From Propionivibrio sp. (lineage in GTDB: Bacteria > Pseudomonadota > Gammaproteobacteria > Burkholderiales > Rhodocyclaceae): 13,920 bases of DNA. Numbering within the stretch: position 1 is the first letter of the stretch; each line of letters opens with the position of its first letter. Made by a program: the position numbers and the translations under genes. The notes beneath the pieces were generated by a model. It searched no databases. It was given only the letters and a program-made list of their open reading frames with translations, and was not told the DNA's origin. Shown here one piece after another: positions 8,139 to 13,920 of this stretch. Where the stretch lies: NCBI GenBank assembly GCA_017990155.1, contig JAGNOM010000044.1, positions 1 through 13,920 of the forward strand, read 5' to 3'.

Positions 8139-8906
8139 ATGCGCTTTGCGTCCCTGGGCAGTGGTAGCCGCGGAAACTCGCTGGTCGTCGAGGTGGGTGA
8201 GTCGCGGTTGCTGGTCGATTGCGGTTTCTCGATCAAGGCAACGCTTGAGAGACTGGGGCGCCTGAAACTGGCGGCCGAAGAGCTGGCGGCGATCGTGGTG
8301 ACGCACGAACATAGCGATCACGTCTCCGGCGTTTTCGGATTTGCGAGCCGTTTTGGGCTGCCGGTATATCTGACGCACGGTACGTTTTCGGAAGTCTCTC
8401 GCAGAGCTTTGAAAATACCGGAGTGTCGTCTGCTCGATACGGGATCGGTCTTTACCGTTGGTGCGATCGAGATTCAGCCATTCCCGGTGCCGCACGATGC
8501 CCGGGAGCCGGTTCAGTTTGCATTTTTTGATGGTCAGCACCGCCTTGGGGTGCTCACCGATGCCGGATCGATAACCCCGCACATCGTCGACGTGCTCCAA
8601 GTGTGCGACGCGCTTGTGCTTGAGTGCAATCACGATACCGATCTGCTGACGGCATCGTCCTATCCGGCAATGCTCAAGCGGCGAATTCTTGGAGGCCACG
8701 GGCATCTGGAGAATAGACAGGCCGCGGCGTTGTTGGCTCAGATCAAGACGCGGCAACTGCAACACGTGCTTGCTGCACATCTGAGTGAGCAGAACAATCG
8801 ACCCGAACTGGCCCGTGAAGCGCTGGCCTCCGCACTGAACTGCTCGCCTGACTGGATTGGTGTTGCCAGCCAGGACAGCGGTTTTGGGTGGCGCGAGCTT
8901 GTTTGA
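8139..8906 (+). CDS. YycJ/WalJ-like MBL-fold metallo-hydrolase
   Basis: 255-residue cytoplasmic metallo-beta-lactamase-fold hydrolase. It opens with the characteristic MRFASLGSGSRGNS, as in YycJ/VicX-type proteins. The metal motif THEHSDH gives His56, His58, Asp60 and His61; further candidate ligands are the His in PVPHDA, the Asp in VLTDAGS, the His in ECNHDTDLL and the His in AAHLSEQNN. Relatives have been linked to DNA processing (Bacillus YycJ as a nuclease), but the substrate here is not shown by the sequence. The ATG is preceded by no strong Shine-Dalgarno sequence. It lies 149 bases after bamC, beyond a terminator, so it may have its own promoter; I could not pick one in 8029-8138. It converges on the lipoprotein gene across a shared terminator. 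Confidence 0.9.
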   Translation: MRFASLGSGSRGNSLVVEVGESRLLVDCGFSIKATLERLGRLKLAAEELAAIVVTHEHSDHVSGVFGFASRFGLPVYLTHGTFSEVSRRALKIPECRLLDTGSVFTVGAIEIQPFPVPHDAREPVQFAFFDGQHRLGVLTDAGSITPHIVDVLQVCDALVLECNHDTDLLTASSYPAMLKRRILGGHGHLENRQAAALLAQIKTRQLQHVLAAHLSEQNNRPELAREALASALNCSPDWIGVASQDSGFGWRELV

Positions 8907-8941
8907 AGTCCGTCTGGCGCTCTCTGCGTAAAAAAAGGACG

Positions 8942-8969
8942 AAAAAAAGCCGGCCAACGCCGGCTTTTT
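8942..8969. terminator. Bidirectional terminator between convergent genes
   Basis: A perfect 11-bp inverted repeat, AAAAAGCCGGC (8944-8954) and GCCGGCTTTTT (8959-8969), with a CAAC loop. The A-tract on one side and T-tract on the other make it a working rho-independent terminator from both directions, which fits its place between the plus-strand hydrolase (ends 8906) and the minus-strand lipoprotein (ends 8987). Confidence 0.9.
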
Positions 8970-8986
8970 GGCACCGAAAGTAGGTA

Positions 8987-9301
8987 TTACTTTGCGGCTT
9001 CAGCGGCGGCGGCTTCAACAGCAGGCGCAGCGGCTTCAACAGCAGCAGCGGCAGCTTCAGCGGCAGGAGCAGCGGCTTCAGCGGCAGGAGCAGCGGCTTC
9101 AGCGGCAGGAGCAGCGGCTTCAGCGGCAGGAGCAGCGGCTTCAGCGGCAGGAGCAGCGGCTTCAGCGGCAGGAGCAGCGGCGGCGGGAGCAGCAACTTCA
9201 GCAGCAGGGGCAGCGGCTTCAGCAGCAGGGGCTTCTTCCTTTTTGCCGCAAGCGGTAAGGGTCAGGGCGATCAAGGCGGCAACGAGGAGCGAGTTTTTCA
9301 T
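8987..9301 (-). CDS. Small Ala/Pro/Glu-rich lipoprotein with heptad repeats
   Basis: 104 residues. The signal peptide ends in lipobox LTAC with Cys18, followed by GKKEE, so it should be a lipid-anchored periplasmic or outer-membrane protein. The rest is almost wholly Ala with regular Glu and Pro, built of a seven-residue unit AAPAAEA repeated at least six times with identical DNA, flanked by degenerate copies. Such a chain might be extended or helical; I recognise no enzymatic domain. AGGA eight bases before the ATG supports the start; an ORF start 14 codons upstream would disrupt the signal peptide. It has its own promoter and terminator, so it is a single-gene unit. Function unknown. A tether between outer membrane and cell wall is one speculative idea; no C-terminal Lys-linked motif like that of Lpp is evident, though the protein does end in Lys. 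Confidence 0.85.
   Translation of the reverse strand: MKNSLLVAALIALTLTACGKKEEAPAAEAAAPAAEVAAPAAAAPAAEAAAPAAEAAAPAAEAAAPAAEAAAPAAEAAAPAAEAAAAAVEAAAPAVEAAAAEAAK
9055..9180. repeat. Six perfect 21-bp tandem repeats inside the Ala-rich lipoprotein gene
   Basis: The plus-strand unit CTTCAGCGGCAGGAGCAGCG plus one G starts at 9055, 9076, 9097, 9118, 9139 and 9160 and is identical in all six copies. Imperfect copies continue on both sides (about 9012-9054 and 9181-9228). The unit is a multiple of three, so copy-number change would add or drop seven residues without a frameshift. Confidence 0.97.
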
Positions 9302-9337
9302 TTGGATATTCCTATCAAGTAAAAAATTACAACAACG

Positions 9338-9356
9338 AACCAAAAGAACTTTGGTT
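9338..9356 (-). promoter_or_regulatory. Hairpin in the lipoprotein mRNA leader
   Basis: AACCAAA (9338-9344) and TTTGGTT (9350-9356) form a perfect 7-bp stem with a five-base loop, in the predicted 5' leader about 37 bases before the start codon. There is no T-run after it, so it is not a terminator. It may stabilise the message or be incidental. Confidence 0.4.
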
Positions 9357-9393
9357 GACTGATATCAATAAAAAGCCAGAATCAGCGCCGAAG

Positions 9394-9402
9394 ATTATAG
9401 CA
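9394..9402 (-). promoter_or_regulatory. Extended -10 promoter of the Ala-rich lipoprotein gene
   Basis: On the minus strand TGC-TATAAT is a perfect consensus -10 with the extended TGn element. No good -35 lies at 16-18 bases (TTGCCA is only 13 bases upstream), which is typical of extended -10 promoters. It predicts a transcript start near 9387 and a leader of roughly 85 nt. Confidence 0.7.
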
Positions 9403-9455
9403 GGACGCAGGGTGGCAAGCCTGGGGCGAGGCCGTTTTTTGATGCTCATTGAATG

Positions 9456-9932
9456 TCACAAACCGAGCGTCGTCGCGCTGATCGATCCGCCGCCTTCTCT
9501 TGATATCTCGCCAAATCTCAGGACGTACGGTGCGCAGGCATCGCTGTCATCGATGATGACTCGCGATCGCGCGTGATCCTTGTGGAAGCGAACGAGCGCG
9601 TGCCGGCTATCCGCGATGAACAGGGCATCGTTTAGCGAATGCAGGTGCTCCGGGCATTGAACGACGCTCATTTGATCGGGGTAGCTCGCCAGCAGCTTGA
9701 ACAGGCGTGGGCTGTGGCGGCGAAACGGCTCGGCATTCTTCAGCACGATTCGAACGAGATTGCGTTTTCCCGCAGCAAGAAACTCGTGCAGGACAGCTGC
9801 GTTTTCCGGGTGCTCCAACTGGAGTCGCGTGAGGTCTTCGTCGAAGATCGAGAGTGATGCCGACAATAATCGGAGGATGGTCTGCAGCGAAGCATCGTGT
9901 TCGGACCAATGTTTCGTCAATTCGCTGCGCAT
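9456..9932 (-). CDS. DUF7931-like small protein of unknown function
   Basis: 158 residues, no signal peptide or membrane segment, so cytoplasmic. The pattern matches a betaproteobacterial family I recall as DUF7931, found alone or behind GNAT domains. An N-terminal helix carries FDEDL near residue 30; then come a helix ending FLAAGKRN, a beta strand (VRIVLKN), HSPRLFKLLASYP at about 73-85, a strand with LFIADSRHALVRFH at about 104-117, and a closing SATTLGL. The layout resembles half of a phospholipase-D-like fold, but I see no full HKD motif (FHKDH at 116-120 lacks the spacing). Start: ATG 9932 follows AGGGGG at a good distance; a start at 10001 would reach into the helicase terminator. It follows the helicase across that terminator and may have its own promoter. 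Family call moderate, function unknown. Confidence 0.75.
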   Translation of the reverse strand: MRSELTKHWSEHDASLQTILRLLSASLSIFDEDLTRLQLEHPENAAVLHEFLAAGKRNLVRIVLKNAEPFRRHSPRLFKLLASYPDQMSVVQCPEHLHSLNDALFIADSRHALVRFHKDHARSRVIIDDSDACAPYVLRFGEISREGGGSISATTLGL

Positions 9933-9956
9933 CGCAATCCCCCTGAATGAGTGCTC

Positions 9957-9986
9957 ATGGTATTCGGTGCGCTTGGCCCTGATCAA
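9957..9986 (-). promoter_or_regulatory. Possible promoter of the DUF7931-like gene
   Basis: TTGATC (9986-9981) and TACCAT (9962-9957) on the minus strand, 18 bases apart, each match four of six sigma-70 consensus bases. It lies just after the helicase terminator and 25 bases before the start codon, a sensible place, but the match is modest. Confidence 0.35.
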
Positions 9987-9998
9987 GAACTCGAGACG

Positions 9999-10026
9999 CA
10001 AAAAAACCCGCCGGAGCGGGTCTTTT
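9999..10026 (-). terminator. Rho-independent terminator after the DEAD-box helicase
   Basis: Read on the minus strand, ACCCGC, loop TCCG, GCGGGT form a 6-bp GC-rich stem (10021-10006) followed by a run of seven T (10006-10000). It starts about 20 bases after the helicase stop codon. Confidence 0.85.
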
Positions 10027-10040
10027 CGGAGCGAACGTGA

Positions 10041-11519
<1,479 letters not shown>

Positions 11520-11644
11520 CGATCTCTTTCGTGTGGAACAGCGCTGTACGACCGGAATCATCCGGCGAACGGGCGCAAAAATGCGACGCCAACCAACGAA
11601 ATTGTGGAGAGACTCTGCCAGAGCGAGAGAATTCGATACATTTC

Positions 11645-11664
11645 GGCACAACAAGCTTTGTGCC
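11645..11664. repeat. Perfect inverted repeat GGCACAA-N6-TTGTGCC
   Basis: A 7-bp perfect inverted repeat around a six-base centre, extended on both sides by TT/AA after one mismatch. It lacks a T-run on either strand, so it is not a terminator. It could be an RNA stem-loop in the helicase leader or a dimeric-regulator site. Confidence 0.6.
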
Positions 11665-11786
11665 AATGCGGTGTTTGTGAAGCTACACCAGGAGGCAGGG
11701 GGGCTTAGGAGATGCGGCCAGGTTCGCGAAGCGAAAAATCATTGCAATTCAGTGCGATAGGAAGCATCAAACTGCATGAGGCGCGG

Positions 11787-11815
11787 ATTGTACTGGCGAG
11801 CGTGCCGGGTGTCGA
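11787..11815 (-). promoter_or_regulatory. Sigma-70-type promoter upstream of the helicase
   Basis: On the minus strand TCGACA (11815-11810) and TACAAT (11792-11787) are separated by exactly 17 bases; each matches five of six consensus bases. It lies just after ubiC and points at the helicase about 260 bases away. This is the best-matching two-box promoter I found in the window. Confidence 0.65.
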
Positions 11816-11843
11816 GCACTATTTTGCTGTAGTGCGGTGGCAA

Positions 11844-12401
11844 TCATTCGCCGAGTGACGGTGAGAAGACCTCGGTGACCAGCACATTTTGCCGTCCGAA
11901 CGAGAAGCTGGAGCGTCGCGCCCACAATACGGCGGGGGCCGAAGGGGCGCCGGGTTTGGCCAGATTCATGGCCGCGACTGCCGGGGCGAAGAGCGCGTCG
12001 CGCCGATCGATCCGCTTGCTGAGCAAGGGGCCGCGGACGAACCCGGCGTGCGAGAAGAGCAGCGCGCCGAGTGAGCGGTTGCCAAGGCGCGCCAGCCATC
12101 CCGTCAGCGGCCCACGCGGGCGGTGAGGCAACACGGTATGCGCAAAGACGACGGGTTCGCCGTCGCAGTAAAGCGCGACTTCGCGTATCCAGGCGAGCCG
12201 CTTGCGCCGGATTCCAAGCGCCACGGCTTCATTGAGTGTCGGCACGGCCAGTCCTTGTCGCAGAACGCGAACAGCAAACGCGCCGTGTGCCTGCAGTCGG
12301 GAAGTCAGCGAATTCCGGTCGCGCAGCCAGTCGACGAAAGGGAGTGATGCTTTGCTATGGACCGGCTTCTTGCGCCAGGCCAGTCGTTGCTTCAGTGTCA
12401 T
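11844..12401 (-). CDS. ubiC: Chorismate-pyruvate lyase
   Basis: Cytoplasmic enzyme that splits chorismate into 4-hydroxybenzoate and pyruvate, the first committed step of ubiquinone synthesis. 185 residues, close to E. coli UbiC (165). The aligned key residues are kept: Arg73 in WIREVAL (E. coli Arg76), Leu111 in RSLGALLF (Leu114) and Glu177 in VTEVFSP (Glu155). WLRDRNSLTSRL at 25-36 and WARRSSF at 160-166 are also family-like. The ATG lies six bases after the DUF192 stop and has no clear Shine-Dalgarno sequence, so translation is probably coupled to the upstream gene. I see no ubiA next door, which is the partner gene in many bacteria. Confidence 0.92.
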   Translation of the reverse strand: MTLKQRLAWRKKPVHSKASLPFVDWLRDRNSLTSRLQAHGAFAVRVLRQGLAVPTLNEAVALGIRRKRLAWIREVALYCDGEPVVFAHTVLPHRPRGPLTGWLARLGNRSLGALLFSHAGFVRGPLLSKRIDRRDALFAPAVAAMNLAKPGAPSAPAVLWARRSSFSFGRQNVLVTEVFSPSLGE

Positions 12402-12407
12402 GAGGTG

Positions 12408-12851
12408 CTATTGCGGACGCGGCGATTTTTCGATGCCGCCGATGCGCTGGCCGGGTTTGATGCCTTTGCCGGCGAACCAGCCCTTGTTCATCTCCAGCGC
12501 GAAACGAGCCGGCGCGGCGGCGCAGTGATTGTCCTCGGTCTGCGGTTCCATATCCTCGATGTTCAGGATGCGACCCTCAGCGTCGAGGAAGGCGACGGAC
12601 AAAGGCAGGAAGGTGTTGCGCATCCACATGCAATGGCGTTCCTCCTGTGTGAAGACAAAAACCATCCCCGCATTGGGCGGCATGCTGCGACGATGCATCA
12701 GTCCCTGCATGCGATTTTTTTGCGTGGCAGCCACCTCAGCCTCGATGCGGTAGAAGCCGGCGGTCAGTTCCATGCGCGGCATCGGCGTCTGCGCGTGCGC
12801 GGTGGAGATCAGCGAAATGATCAGGCCAATGGATGAAAGAAGAGGGCGCAT
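12408..12851 (-). CDS. DUF192-family exported protein
   Basis: 147 residues. A signal peptide (about 1-20, ending AHA before Gln21) sends it to the periplasm. The DUF192 pattern is complete: GLMHR (50-54), FVFTQEERHCMWMRNTFLPL around 65-84 with the typical C-x-W-M-x-N core, and ALEMNKGWF (119-127). The family forms a small beta-barrel; its function is not established. GGAG seven bases before ATG 12851 supports this start; the open frame upstream overlaps the preceding gene and is Arg/Pro-rich non-family sequence. It is followed six bases later by ubiC and preceded 31 bases away by the basic-protein gene, so all three look cotranscribed. Confidence 0.9.
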   Translation of the reverse strand: MRPLLSSIGLIISLISTAHAQTPMPRMELTAGFYRIEAEVAATQKNRMQGLMHRRSMPPNAGMVFVFTQEERHCMWMRNTFLPLSVAFLDAEGRILNIEDMEPQTEDNHCAAAPARFALEMNKGWFAGKGIKPGQRIGGIEKSPRPQ

Positions 12852-12882
12852 CTCGGACTCCGGGAATGGGCGACGGGCGGGG

Positions 12883-13191
12883 CTATTTCTTGCCGCGAAC
12901 GGTCTTTTTGGACGGGGATTTTCCGGCGCTCTTGGCTGATGGCCGCTTGCCGCCCTTGGTTGCTTTCTGTGCTTTCTTGGTCTTGCTGGCTGATTTTGCG
13001 GATTGTTTTGAACCCGGCTTTGAGGCCTTGGTCGACGCTTTCGGGCGTGGAACATCGGAGGCGAAGCTGACCGATCCGTTGGCGTCTTCAGCGGCCTTGG
13101 GGATGGCGTGGGCGACGCCGGGCAGGCTGCCAGTCAGTGCAATTGCGGCTGCGATGGCCCATTGCGGCAAGCGATGAAATCGTGAATCCAT
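12883..13191 (-). CDS. Exported Lys/Ala/Ser-rich basic protein (histone H1-like tail)
   Basis: 102 residues. Residues 1-29 look like a signal peptide (basic MDSRFHR, hydrophobic AIAAAIALTGSLPG, then AHA). The mature part is short: a linker (30-50) and then a strongly basic tail in which 17 of the last 52 residues are Lys, mixed with Ser, Ala, Thr and Gly, like bacterial histone H1/AlgP-type tails. I recognise no domain. ATG 13191 lacks a visible Shine-Dalgarno sequence; a TTG at 13239 would add 16 residues and spoil the signal peptide. First gene of the unit with DUF192 and ubiC. It might bind anionic polymers in the envelope, or the hydrophobic segment might be misread and the protein bind DNA. 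Real gene likely from codon pattern and spacing; function unknown. Confidence 0.7.
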   Translation of the reverse strand: MDSRFHRLPQWAIAAAIALTGSLPGVAHAIPKAAEDANGSVSFASDVPRPKASTKASKPGSKQSAKSASKTKKAQKATKGGKRPSAKSAGKSPSKKTVRGKK

Positions 13192-13238
13192 AGATCGGGA
13201 GCGCCGTTGTTTTTTGCCAGGGGCCGAAAAATCCGGCA

Positions 13239-13255
13239 AGGGCGTAAGCCGCCCT
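13239..13255 (-). repeat. Small inverted repeat upstream of the basic-protein gene
   Basis: AGGGCG (13239-13244) and CGCCCT (13250-13255) pair perfectly around a five-base loop. On the minus strand a run of five T follows about nine bases later, so it could weakly terminate the epimerase transcript, but the spacing is poor. A possible -10 TAGAAT lies at 13284-13279 without a good -35. Confidence 0.35.
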
Positions 13256-13362
13256 GGCAGCGTTGGTTCGAGCGCGTGATTCTATTCCAAGCTTGGGCGG
13301 AGTGGGGACGACTCGCAGACACGTGTTGATCTCGCCGAGCGAGCCACCCCAAGCCTGGCGGG

Positions 13363-13920
13363 TCAGAGGGCCCAGCCGGCCTCTTTCATCTTCGCCTCGA
13401 TCCAGCGGCGGGCGTTGATGATTTCCTGGACCGGCTCGGCGGCTTTTTCGGTCCACATCTCGATCAGGAAGGTGCCGCGGTAGTTCAGTTCCTTCAGTTT
13501 GCGGAACACCTGGAGAAAGTCGACACAACCTTCGCCGAACGGCACGTCGCGGAACTGGCCGGGGCAAGTGCCTGTGACCTTGTACGTGTCCTTGAGATGG
13601 ACGGCGGCGATCTTGTCGATGCCCTTGACGAGCTCACCGTCAACGTCGTCGTTCCATGCCGAGAGGTTGCCGACGTCGGGATAGACGGTGAACCACGGCG
13701 ACTTGATGCGCGCGTCCCACTCCAGCCAGCGGCTGATCGAGCTCATGAACTTGGTGTCCATGATCTCGACACCGATCATCACCTGCGCCGCCGCGGCGCG
13801 TTCGACGGCCCATTGCAGGCCTTCCTCGAAGCGCGCGATGGTGCCTTCGTCCTGCTCCTCGTAATAGACGTCGTAGCCGGCGAGCTGGATGGTGCGGATG
13901 CCGAGGTCCTGCGCGAGGAC
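13363..13920 (-). CDS. ulaE: L-xylulose/L-ribulose 5-phosphate 3-epimerase-like protein (UlaE/SgbU family), 5' end outside the window
   Basis: The last 185 residues of a TIM-barrel sugar-phosphate epimerase; the start is beyond the right edge. The visible part closely resembles E. coli UlaE/SgbU, which interconverts L-xylulose 5-phosphate and L-ribulose 5-phosphate in ascorbate/L-sugar catabolism: IRTIQLAGYDVYY, SPWFTVYPDVGNLSAW, FRDVPFGEGCVDF and YRGTFLIEMWTEKA. The four metal-binding residues of the family are kept, in VEIMD (Glu), YPDVGN (Asp), VHLKD (His) and LIEMW (Glu). About 100 N-terminal residues are missing from view. No partner genes are visible, so the pathway cannot be read; related hydroxypyruvate-isomerase or other isomerases are less likely given the close match. 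Third codon positions look richer in G/C than in nearby genes. It is separated from the next minus-strand gene by 171 bases. Confidence 0.85.
   Translation of the reverse strand, partial: VLAQDLGIRTIQLAGYDVYYEEQDEGTIARFEEGLQWAVERAAAAQVMIGVEIMDTKFMSSISRWLEWDARIKSPWFTVYPDVGNLSAWNDDVDGELVKGIDKIAAVHLKDTYKVTGTCPGQFRDVPFGEGCVDFLQVFRKLKELNYRGTFLIEMWTEKAAEPVQEIINARRWIEAKMKEAGWAL

Larger units (their letters stand above)
11520..11843 (-). promoter_or_regulatory. Long gene-free leader/promoter region of the helicase gene
   Basis: No convincing protein gene lies in these 324 bases. A promoter is at 11787-11815, so about 260 nt would be transcribed before the helicase start. In this leader I see GGCACAA/TTGTGCC (11645-11664, 7-bp stem, 6-base centre), CCGGA/TCCGG (11552-11565) and the palindrome ACAGCGCTGT (11538-11547). 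A 12-codon ORF (11777-11739, MQFDASYRTELQ) begins at the predicted transcript start. No terminator for ubiC is visible. Any regulatory role is inferred. Confidence 0.5.

Noticed and set aside
9055..9180. CRISPR-like regular repeats
   Set aside because: The 21-bp units are head-to-tail with no spacers and lie within a coding frame.
8743..9258. Repetitive Gln/Arg-rich (plus) and Leu/Pro-rich (minus) heptad ORFs
   Set aside because: Both are other-frame readings of the 21-bp repeats in the Ala-rich lipoprotein; only that frame has a signal peptide with lipobox, ribosome site and promoter.
11520..11666. N-terminal extension of the helicase to 11666
   Set aside because: The extra 49 residues have no family-like sequence; conserved sequence begins at the ATG at 11519 and the region carries leader-type inverted repeats.
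12852..13055. N-terminal extension of the DUF192 protein
   Set aside because: It overlaps the basic-protein gene, is Arg/Pro-rich shadow sequence, and would bury a good signal peptide and ribosome site.
13260..13275. GGTTCGAG resembling a tRNA T-loop
   Set aside because: The flanking bases do not form the five-pair T stem and no acceptor or anticodon arm can be folded around it.

Overview
The window (about 13.9 kb, GC-rich) reads as the chromosome of a Gram-negative betaproteobacterium, most likely of the Rhodocyclales type. This is inferred from gene content and order: dapA followed by the outer-membrane assembly lipoprotein bamC and a YycJ-like metallo-hydrolase, a UbiC chorismate lyase for ubiquinone, and many exported or lipoproteins. 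No database was searched. I see no rRNA, tRNA, CRISPR array, insertion sequence or phage gene; almost all of it is housekeeping or envelope biology.

Left part, minus strand: a tightly packed row moxR (4720-3791) > DUF58 (3791-2841) > transglutaminase-like membrane protein TgpA (2848-866) > MltB-type lytic transglycosylase (848 to the left edge, incomplete). The first two overlap by one base, the next two by eight, and mltB follows after 17 bases, so the row is almost certainly one transcript. A histone-deacetylase-family amidohydrolase (4821-5747) diverges from moxR across a 100-base gap.

Middle, plus strand: dapA (5937-6821) and bamC (6850-7989) form a two-gene unit ended by a clear hairpin terminator. 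A YycJ-like MBL-fold hydrolase (8139-8906) follows and converges on a small Ala-rich lipoprotein gene (9301-8987). One symmetric hairpin between them can stop transcription from both sides. The lipoprotein carries six perfect 21-bp tandem repeats and has a TGC-TATAAT extended -10 promoter.

Right part, minus strand: an incomplete L-xylulose-5-phosphate 3-epimerase-like gene at the right edge; a short exported Lys/Ala/Ser-rich protein; a DUF192 exported protein; ubiC; then, after a 324-base gap, an RhlE-type DEAD-box helicase and a small DUF7931-like protein. The gap holds a good sigma-70-type promoter (TCGACA, 17 bases, TACAAT) about 260 nt ahead of the helicase start, so the helicase mRNA probably has a long leader with several inverted repeats and a 12-codon upstream ORF.

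Nothing here is obviously a new defence or mobile system. The items most worth a second look are the long helicase leader, the exported histone-H1-like basic protein, the perfect repeat tract in the lipoprotein, the MoxR-DUF58-TgpA-MltB row, and the sugar-phosphate epimerase fragment whose codon use looks richer in G/C than its neighbours.
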